A stretch of DNA of 6,050 bases, taken from Synergistaceae bacterium (GTDB lineage: Bacteria; Synergistota; Synergistia; Synergistales; Aminobacteriaceae). Of this stretch, positions 1-5,483 are shown piece after piece. Position 1 is the stretch's first letter; every line of letters begins with the position of its first letter. A program made the translations under genes and the position numbers. A model generated the notes under the pieces. It was given only the letters and a program-made list of their open reading frames with translations, did no database searches and was not told the origin of the DNA. The stretch covers positions 1 through 6,050 of the forward strand of contig JAFSQO010000265.1 of the NCBI GenBank assembly GCA_017446645.1, read 5' to 3'.

Positions 1-2189
1 ACGTCAGCAAGACACATCTCGCGCTCGTCAGTCAGATACATGAAGGCAGGAATCCTCGCAGCAAGTTTGATTAATTTCTCTTGAATCAATTTGCGTAATT
101 TAATGTTCTCTATTTCTTCTTCAGTCAATTTCTTTGTTTTCCCTTTGCCGTCCCTGCGTTTTTGCTTTATTAAATTTGAATTGTTTATCACCGTGCTAAT
201 CTCTTTATTCAATGACCTGAACGCCTGAATGTTCATTAATGCCTTCATTGCCCGTTTATTGGCCTTTAGCTTTTCAAGAATATCATTATTCACGTTGACA
301 ATCAAGGGCGACTCCCATCTCTTGGCCAGAAGGGTTGCTGAGGTCCCGGCCAAAGTCATCTCAAGAATATCGCGGGCATTAATCTGACTCATAGAAGCAC
401 CGTCGAAGGCAAGGACTGGCAAGAACTTTATGAACTCCTCAACTTTCTTCTCTGGGTTGTCTGCGTTAATATCGAGTTTGCATGAGTAGTCTGCTATCTG
501 TTTCAATGCCCTGTCAAGAGCAAAGTCAAAGATGTAGCACTCAGGCTTGACTATCTCTTCTTCGCCCATGCTGTTACGTTCAGTCCATGACGATTGGACT
601 CTGAAGGCTGCCTGAAAATATGTCTCAGGACTCTTCAGGTTACGGAGCATAAAGATTCCGCTCCAGGCTTTTATCGTGACTCCGGTCGTTAATTTACCGC
701 ACGAAAGGGTTATACTTTTTGACTCTAAAGGCTTGCTCATGAACTGATTGACGTACTCGAAGGCTTCTATCCCGTTGCCGCAGGATTTTCCGGCACATAG
801 GATAATTTTGTACTCGCTGAAAAATTTATCGTGAGTCAACAATTCACTCATCGCATTACAAGACGCTACGTCAGGCAAGAACCAGAGGGTATGCCTCAGA
901 CTTTCACGCAATTTATAATCAGCATAAGGCATGTGAGCTTTATCACGGCCAAGTTTCAGATTGTCGAGAGTATCAGGCAGATAGTCACCGCGAATCAATC
1001 TCAGCCACTTCACAACTTCGTCCTCAAAAATGAATCTGCCGTCATCGCCGGTCCCGAAAAATTTGTTCAGGTCAAAGCCGTCAAACTCCCCCTGTTCTGC
1101 AACGCGCCTTATACTGTCCGGAATTTTGTAGGTCATCATGATAATCTTAGGCAGTGCCCTGTATGGATTATCGCCCTTATCACTTGGCCAGTCAGCCTTC
1201 ATCTTCTGTTCGTCCGAGTAAGTCCAGTTGTATATTTGCTCTTCTATGAACTCGCCGTTACTCAAAGCTCTAAACGGAGTCCCCGACAAGTACAGATAAT
1301 AATCGGAGGTTATCGGCAGAATCTTCTCGTTCAAGTCCAAATCATCAGCTGAAGACTCAGGGTCAAAATCTGCGTTGGACTCCTCGTCAAAATCAAATAG
1401 ACTCCTTGCGTTATCCCTCCATGCCCCGAAATGATATTCGTCAAAAATTACGATGTCCCAGTTCAATTCGTGAATGAATTTGTTCTTGGCCTTGATATTG
1501 CCGTCTTTGTCACGTCCCAGTAAATCCTGAAATGACCCGAACACCACAATCGGTTTACTCTTGTCGCAGCGTGAGTACTCTTCGTTGATGTCGCTGACTC
1601 CGGAATGATTCGAGATGAACTGCCAGCCCTCGAAATCCCTGTGAGAGTTTATATCGTGACTCCAGGCTGACTCCACTGCGGGCTTGAAGGTCAGTACAAG
1701 AATTTTCTTGAGATTCATTTTCATGCATAGCTGGTAGGCTGCAAAGGTCTTGCCGAAACGCATTTTTGCATTCCAGAGAAATTTGTTGCTGCGGCCTGAC
1801 GCGAAATATTTTGCTGTCTTGCTGACTGCTGAGAGCTGCTCTTCCCTCATCGTGAAATCTTCTACTCTGTCGGTCAGCTTGTAAGTTCTGTCACGAATCG
1901 CTACGTAAGCCCTCATGACATCATCGACTGAACACAGGAACCACTCGCGGCCACCGTGAAGCCTCGTGAAACCCGAAGACCTCAACAACTCGTGAAGCTG
2001 TGAGTCCTTGAACACGCTGCCGTCCGGACGAACTGCGCTCTCTTTGAAGACTAACTTGTAACGCTGCCCCGATGTTTGGAGCTGCTGCTTTATTCGCTTG
2101 TGAACTTCCTGATTCGTGAAGCCTATCTTGATATAGCCTTCATGGTCTGTGCTGTTTGGCAAAGTGTATGCATAGATAACGGGTTCCAT
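1..2189 (-). CDS. Restriction subunit: N-terminal GIY-YIG nuclease domain fused to SF2 helicase/translocase (3' end outside window)
   Basis: Open for 729 codons from the ATG at 2189 to the window edge without a stop, so the C-terminus is missing. Residues 1-95 resemble the GIY-YIG superfamily (T5orf172/Mug113 type): IYAY at 5-8 stands for GIY, YIKIG at 19-23 for YIG, followed by R32 and a late REWF (81-84) giving the expected Glu. From about 110 there is an SF2 helicase core: Walker A AKMRFGKT (141-148), DEYH box (250-253), motif III LSGTPF (301-306), TTGVTIKAWSG (501-511) and motif VI QAAFRVQ (526-532). An acidic stretch (266-289) separates the DEYH box from motif III, and a basic patch lies at 675-687. 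These features indicate an ATP-driven DNA translocase carrying its own nuclease. Its position 2 bp after the methyltransferase gene indicates the restriction subunit of that system. A Type III Res protein is less likely, because those normally carry a C-terminal PD-(D/E)xK nuclease. The target site is unknown. Confidence 0.87.
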   Translation of the reverse strand, partial: MEPVIYAYTLPNSTDHEGYIKIGFTNQEVHKRIKQQLQTSGQRYKLVFKESAVRPDGSVFKDSQLHELLRSSGFTRLHGGREWFLCSVDDVMRAYVAIRDRTYKLTDRVEDFTMREEQLSAVSKTAKYFASGRSNKFLWNAKMRFGKTFAAYQLCMKMNLKKILVLTFKPAVESAWSHDINSHRDFEGWQFISNHSGVSDINEEYSRCDKSKPIVVFGSFQDLLGRDKDGNIKAKNKFIHELNWDIVIFDEYHFGAWRDNARSLFDFDEESNADFDPESSADDLDLNEKILPITSDYYLYLSGTPFRALSNGEFIEEQIYNWTYSDEQKMKADWPSDKGDNPYRALPKIIMMTYKIPDSIRRVAEQGEFDGFDLNKFFGTGDDGRFIFEDEVVKWLRLIRGDYLPDTLDNLKLGRDKAHMPYADYKLRESLRHTLWFLPDVASCNAMSELLTHDKFFSEYKIILCAGKSCGNGIEAFEYVNQFMSKPLESKSITLSCGKLTTGVTIKAWSGIFMLRNLKSPETYFQAAFRVQSSWTERNSMGEEEIVKPECYIFDFALDRALKQIADYSCKLDINADNPEKKVEEFIKFLPVLAFDGASMSQINARDILEMTLAGTSATLLAKRWESPLIVNVNNDILEKLKANKRAMKALMNIQAFRSLNKEISTVINNSNLIKQKRRDGKGKTKKLTEEEIENIKLRKLIQEKLIKLAARIPAFMYLTDEREMCLAD

Positions 2190-2191
2190 GA

Positions 2192-3679
2192 TTAACTCTC
2201 CAGATTCATTGGCTTAATCATTGACTCAATAAAAGCTATTTCGTCAGAGTCAAGATTATATTTTGCATAGAGTTCAGAGTCAGTCCATGAGCGGGTAAAG
2301 TCCTGCATGGGTACGAACTCGTAAACTGATTTAGTAGCGTGCTGTGTAGGTTTTCGCAGCATGACAAGGAACCTGAAAAATTTTGTTGTTATGTAAGAGA
2401 TTACGTTTTTGCAGGTTGACTCGTCATCAAAAGGTCCGATTACTAAGTACGTCTCAGAGCAGCAGGAGTTAGGCTCGCCTACGAAGGGTTTTCCTGTTGC
2501 AAAATATGGAAGTTCGCCGCGTTCACCGTATGAATATGATATGAACACTTTGTATTTATCGACCCATGAAATGTTAGCTTTTATTCTGTTTCGTGATATG
2601 TAGCTTGCTTCTTTCTGTGCATTCTTGTTCGCGTAAAATCTGACGTTGTTTACTTCTGAAAATGATTCGCCCAGTTCTGTAGAATTGAATCCAAATGGTT
2701 TTCGTGAGCTGACGAGTTTAGCAAAAGATTCTTCTTTCATTGCTGAAATTTTGCGTGTTATTGTTACTGCACCGTTGAATCTCTGAAAGAATGTTCCGTC
2801 CTCTGAAAGTTCGCGTGTCATTGTAGTTTGCTCACCGTTCAATGATGACGTTACCTCACAAGCTCCCTCGTTGTCCCTGTCCCAGAGAAAATAACAAACT
2901 CCGCCGGATAAATCGACTCCTTGAAAGCATTCTTCAGAGTTGAAGAAATCATGTAATTTGCGAATATGTCTGTCGTGGAGCATTTTGTCTCTGAACTCGT
3001 CGAGTCCCTTTCCTCCAGCGTACCATCTTGCTGGGATAATCATAGTGAGATAACGGGGCTGTAACTTTATGGCCTGCTCAACGAATTTGTTATAGACAGG
3101 CAACGCGCTTGCACCGAAACCTCCGTCGCTGAGTTGATAGGGAGGATTAGAGATGATAACGTCAAATTTCATGTTAAAGATTTCCTCCGGTTCAAGAGTG
3201 TGAATGAATTCATAGGCGTTTGACTCAATTTTAGCTCCGCAGAGGGTGCACCTGCCCTGAGAGTCAAAAGAGTGTCTGACATCGTGAAATAAAATATTGC
3301 CGTCGTGAGTGTCGAACCTGCAGGCCGAGAATTTCCCGGACGCATCTTTGGAGCAGTAGACAGTTCTCCGAGAGATTAAGCCGGTTAAGTGGGTGATTGC
3401 GAGTCCGAAAATTTGCTGCTTTAGGATGTGATTGACCCGCTGCTCAAAGTCAGGGATTTTGTCAGAGAGTCCGATGATGAGTCGCTTGACTATTTCCCGC
3501 AGGAAGACTCCGGATTTGCTGGCAGGGTCGAGAAATTTTGAGTCAGGGTTCGTGAAGATTTCCGGCGGCAGCAAGTCCAGCATGTCATTAGCGATTTTAG
3601 GAGGCGTGAAGACCTCATCGCTTGAGAGATTTGCGAGGCATAACAGCACGTCAGGGTTTGAGTCTTTGTGAATAATCAT
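2192..3679 (-). CDS. Eco57I-like N6-adenine DNA methyltransferase, large modification subunit
   Basis: This 495-aa protein is expected to transfer a methyl group from AdoMet to adenine in the site recognised by the system, protecting host DNA. DEVFTPPKIANDML (21-34) is the motif X-like entry of N6-adenine methyltransferases. Motif I is FLDPASKSGVFL (49-60), altered from the usual DPACGSG form. The catalytic motif IV is NPPY (178-181) in DVIISNPPYQLSDGG. C109, C120 and a CxxC pair (144, 147) lie between motif I and NPPY and could bind zinc. The remaining C-terminal region, about 230-495, is long enough for target recognition. The start overlaps the upstream stop by 4 bp (ATGA), and no good ribosome site precedes it, so translation is probably coupled. 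The order and architecture fit known Eco57I-domain R-M methylases that sit beside a helicase-type restriction gene. The recognition sequence cannot be read from this. Confidence 0.9.
   Translation of the reverse strand: MIIHKDSNPDVLLCLANLSSDEVFTPPKIANDMLDLLPPEIFTNPDSKFLDPASKSGVFLREIVKRLIIGLSDKIPDFEQRVNHILKQQIFGLAITHLTGLISRRTVYCSKDASGKFSACRFDTHDGNILFHDVRHSFDSQGRCTLCGAKIESNAYEFIHTLEPEEIFNMKFDVIISNPPYQLSDGGFGASALPVYNKFVEQAIKLQPRYLTMIIPARWYAGGKGLDEFRDKMLHDRHIRKLHDFFNSEECFQGVDLSGGVCYFLWDRDNEGACEVTSSLNGEQTTMTRELSEDGTFFQRFNGAVTITRKISAMKEESFAKLVSSRKPFGFNSTELGESFSEVNNVRFYANKNAQKEASYISRNRIKANISWVDKYKVFISYSYGERGELPYFATGKPFVGEPNSCCSETYLVIGPFDDESTCKNVISYITTKFFRFLVMLRKPTQHATKSVYEFVPMQDFTRSWTDSELYAKYNLDSDEIAFIESMIKPMNLES
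2196..2201 (-). promoter_or_regulatory. Ribosome binding site of the GIY-YIG/helicase gene
   Basis: GGAGAG reads on the minus strand inside the last codons of the upstream methyltransferase gene. The GGAG core stands 8 nt before the ATG at 2189. It fixes the start of the restriction subunit, whose first residues already belong to the GIY-YIG domain. It also implies co-translation with the methyltransferase, since the gap between stop and start is only 2 bp. Confidence 0.75.
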
Positions 3680-4182
3680 TCTAAGTTCAGAACCCCCTGT
3701 CCTGTGATTAGCGAGCTTAGATTGTGATCTTTTCCGCGAGCTGCTCCCTGCGAATCAAATTCCCAGTCGTAAAGGATGATTCGTTCAGGTTTCAAAAAAT
3801 CTCCGTGTACTATGTTAGTAAGAAGAATGTAACGCGCCTGAAATTTTGTTCGGTCATCAAAGTCTCCTGATTTCTCCCAGATTTTATAGAGTCTGTCTCT
3901 GCAAGCCTCAACGTTGTCTGATTGAATATCGATTCCGTAGAGCGAGCTTAATGCAACGAGTGAGTTAACCGAGTAGTCCGGGGCTGACTCGATTGCCTGG
4001 AGTTTGCGGGATAGAATCTCAGCAAGAAAGTTACCGTCCCCGCAGGCAGGTTCGAGGAAGGTAGCTTTGTAGTCGCCGCATTGTTTGCTGACGAGGCTGC
4101 ACATGGCCTTTACTTCGCGTTCAGCTGTGAAGACTTCGCCGTGTTGTGAGACTCTTTCTCTTGATTTAATCTGTGATTTCAT
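3676..4182 (-). CDS. Small methyltransferase-like subunit with AdoMet-binding half only
   Basis: A 168-aa protein resembling the N-terminal half of an N6-adenine methyltransferase, of the kind often annotated as restriction endonuclease subunit M. GEVFTAEREVKAM (15-27) matches the motif X region, FLEPACGDGNF (42-52) is a textbook AdoMet-binding motif I, and YGIDIQSDNVEACRDRL (82-98) carries the motif II acidic residue. IVHGDFL (124-130) corresponds to motif III. The protein stops before any (N/D)PP(Y/F) catalytic motif, so it should not methylate alone. Because the next gene has its own complete set of motifs including NPPY, this looks like a genuine partner subunit rather than a gene broken by frameshift. 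No in-frame ATG, GTG or TTG lies just upstream of the ATG at 4182, and the conserved-looking region begins about residue 11, which supports this start. There is no usable Shine-Dalgarno site: AGGG sits only 2 nt from the ATG. Its exact role, whether AdoMet binding, regulation or recognition, is inferred. Confidence 0.83.
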   Translation of the reverse strand: MKSQIKSRERVSQHGEVFTAEREVKAMCSLVSKQCGDYKATFLEPACGDGNFLAEILSRKLQAIESAPDYSVNSLVALSSLYGIDIQSDNVEACRDRLYKIWEKSGDFDDRTKFQARYILLTNIVHGDFLKPERIILYDWEFDSQGAARGKDHNLSSLITGQGVLNLE

Positions 4183-4188
4183 GACCCT

Positions 4189-4197
4189 ATTATAACA
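4189..4197 (-). promoter_or_regulatory. Extended -10 promoter of the restriction-modification operon, predicted leaderless
   Basis: The minus strand reads TGTTATAAT, a perfect TGn extended -10 plus consensus TATAAT (hexamer 4194-4189). With the hexamer at -12 to -7, +1 falls on 4182, the A of the ATG of the small methyltransferase subunit. No good -35 is visible: the best candidate, CGAACA at 19-nt spacing, matches three of six bases and lies in the preceding terminator hairpin. An extended -10 can work without a -35. The start site is predicted from spacing only. Confidence 0.62.
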
Positions 4198-4199
4198 AT

Positions 4200-4224
4200 A
4201 AAATCCCCCTTTATGTTCGGGGGA
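4200..4224 (-). terminator. Intrinsic terminator after the aldo/keto reductase gene
   Basis: On the minus strand CCCCC (4223-4219) pairs with GGGGG (4209-4205), extended by one U-A pair (4224/4204), around a 9-nt loop. The tail is AUUUUAUUG. It begins 10 bp after the reductase stop, as expected for its terminator. The stem is short (6 bp), so some read-through into the restriction-modification operon is possible. Confidence 0.68.
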
Positions 4225-4233
4225 AAAGTTTTA

Positions 4234-5358
4234 TTACTTGCTGAATGTCTCTGTGACCCTCTCAAGTTCATCACGAATCTTGATGTGCTGGGGGCAGGCT
4301 TTCTCGCAGGCTCCGCACTTGATGCACTCGCTGGGGTGTTTCCTGCCTGTCCTTGTCATGCCCCAATCGAGCTGGCCCTTGGCAAAATCATAGGAATTGT
4401 AGAGCGTAACTATGTTCATTGCCATGAAAGACGGCGATATACAAATATCCATAGGACAGACCTTTGCGCAGTAATCACACGTAGTACACGGGATAATGGG
4501 GATTTTTGCAAGTTCAATCCTTGCGTGTTCGATGACTTTCTTTTGCGAGTCAGTCAGGTGCTTGAAGCCCTTCATGTAGGATAAATTATCTCTAATCTGC
4601 TCAATGCTCGACATGCCTGATAAAACAGTGATGAGTCCTTCAAGGTCAGCAGCGAATCTTATAGCCCATGATGCGAATGATGAGTCAGGTTCAGCGTCTT
4701 TGAAAATCTTTGCGACCGTCTCAGGAGGAGTAGCAAGACTGCCGCCCTTTACCGGTTCCATGATGATAACGGGCTTGTTGTGCTTGCGTGCGACTTCATA
4801 ACATGCTCTTGACTGAATAGCGGGGTTCTCCCAGTCGGCATAATTAATCTGGAGCTGGACGAATTCTGCCTCAGGGTGCTTTGTTAAAATTTCTTCGAGC
4901 TGTTCCGGTGTTGAATGGAATGAAAATCCCAAGTGCTTAATTTTGCCTTCAGCCTTTTTCTGGCTAAAGAAGTTCCATAAATCAAAGTCATCGAAAGCCT
5001 GAGTGCGTGAGTCTCCAAGATTATGGAGTAAGTAAAAATCAAAGTAGCCTGCGTTAGTTCTCTGCATTGAAAGATTGAACTGTTCGATAGCTTCCTCACG
5101 AGTTTTGCAGTTTATCCAGGCAGCATTTTTCGTAGCTAACTGGAATTTCTCTCTCGGATAACGTTCAACAAGAGCTTCTCTGATGGCCTCTTCACTTCCG
5201 GGATAAGCCCAAGCCGTATCAAAGTATGTGAAACCTGCAGCAAGGAATTCATCGACCATTAACTTGACCTGTTCGATGTCAATCTTGTCCTCGTTGATAT
5301 GGGGCAGACGCATTAAACCGAAGCCGAGTTTGCCTATCTCTTCGCCTAAGTATGCCAT
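4234..5358 (-). CDS. Aldo/keto reductase with C-terminal double 4Fe-4S ferredoxin domain
   Basis: A 374-aa cytosolic oxidoreductase of the aldo/keto reductase superfamily, (beta/alpha)8-barrel fold. The catalytic tetrad is complete: D47 and Y52 in FDTAWAYPGSE, K77 in LATKNAA and H112 in YLLHNL. Barrel residues for a nicotinamide cofactor are plausible around 197-206 (IIMEPVKGG) and 243-260. The tail holds two CxxCxxCxxxCP clusters, C291/C294/C297/C301 and C345/C348/C351/C355, each able to bind one 4Fe-4S centre. This architecture is common in anaerobes and suggests that electrons pass between the iron-sulfur centres and the barrel. The physiological substrate cannot be told from sequence. The gene stands alone between two terminators. 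The ATG at 5358 follows GGGAGG by 12 nt, a slightly long gap, but the N-terminus lines up with the family. A 19-bp palindrome upstream suggests repressor control. Confidence 0.93.
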   Translation of the reverse strand: MAYLGEEIGKLGFGLMRLPHINEDKIDIEQVKLMVDEFLAAGFTYFDTAWAYPGSEEAIREALVERYPREKFQLATKNAAWINCKTREEAIEQFNLSMQRTNAGYFDFYLLHNLGDSRTQAFDDFDLWNFFSQKKAEGKIKHLGFSFHSTPEQLEEILTKHPEAEFVQLQINYADWENPAIQSRACYEVARKHNKPVIIMEPVKGGSLATPPETVAKIFKDAEPDSSFASWAIRFAADLEGLITVLSGMSSIEQIRDNLSYMKGFKHLTDSQKKVIEHARIELAKIPIIPCTTCDYCAKVCPMDICISPSFMAMNIVTLYNSYDFAKGQLDWGMTRTGRKHPSECIKCGACEKACPQHIKIRDELERVTETFSK

Positions 5359-5370
5359 GATAATAAAATA

Positions 5371-5376
5371 CCTCCC
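5371..5376 (-). promoter_or_regulatory. Ribosome binding site of the aldo/keto reductase gene
   Basis: GGGAGG on the minus strand, within AGGGAGG, is a near-perfect Shine-Dalgarno sequence. It lies 12 nt before the ATG at 5358, longer than the usual 5-9 nt, but no better start codon lies between them. Confidence 0.7.
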
Positions 5377-5384
5377 TCAAAGTT

Positions 5385-5403
5385 TGTGTTAAATCATAAC
5401 ACA
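5385..5403. promoter_or_regulatory. Perfect 7-bp inverted repeat, probable operator of the reductase gene
   Basis: TGTGTTA and TAACACA are exact reverse complements separated by 5 bp, giving a 19-bp dyad. It covers the whole predicted extended -10 box (5401-5393) and the predicted transcription start near 5387, where a bound dimeric regulator would block RNA polymerase. The half-sites faintly recall Rex or CRP-type operators, but the 5-bp spacing does not fit the consensus of either, so the regulator is not named. Confidence 0.55.
5393..5401 (-). promoter_or_regulatory. Extended -10 promoter of the aldo/keto reductase gene
   Basis: The minus strand reads TGTTATGAT, a TGn extension plus a five-of-six match to TATAAT. 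A weak -35 candidate TTGATT (5423-5418) lies at 19-nt spacing. The predicted start near 5387 would give a leader of about 28 nt containing the ribosome site. The next gene upstream ends in its own terminator, so the reductase needs a promoter here. Confidence 0.55.
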
Positions 5404-5428
5404 TTCAACAACGCTTTAATCAATAATC

Positions 5429-5461
5429 AAAAAAGCCTCTCCGCCATTTCTGACAGAGAGG
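5429..5461 (-). terminator. Strong intrinsic terminator after the leucine-rich-repeat gene
   Basis: In minus-strand RNA, 5461-5451 pairs with 5446-5436 in an 11-bp stem (two G-U pairs) capped by a GAAA tetraloop (5450-5447). The stem is followed by C and six U. It begins 22 bp after the stop codon of the leucine-rich-repeat gene, a classic position for an intrinsic terminator. Confidence 0.86.
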
Positions 5462-5483
5462 ACTGAGGAAATTGTTTTAACGT

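Noticed and set aside
831..1352. A 173-codon plus-strand open frame
   Set aside because: It lies wholly antisense to the helicase gene, whose motifs (DEYH, LSGTPF) are read continuously through the same bases. Its protein resembles no known family, and no ribosome site or operon supports it.
3676..3679. Frameshift splitting one methyltransferase gene into two
   Set aside because: Both proteins carry their own motif X-like and motif I regions, so joining them would duplicate rather than restore a domain. The ATGA overlap is a normal coupling arrangement.
1..4182. Classic Type III (mod/res) restriction system
   Set aside because: The methyltransferase has NPPY with motif I before it, in Eco57I order, not the DPPY-first Mod layout, and the restriction subunit carries an N-terminal GIY-YIG-like domain. 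A helicase-type Eco57I-like system is the better description.
4213..4584. A 123-codon plus-strand open frame
   Set aside because: It is antisense to the iron-sulfur tail of the aldo/keto reductase. Its Cys-rich look comes from the opposite strand, and its start lies within a terminator hairpin.
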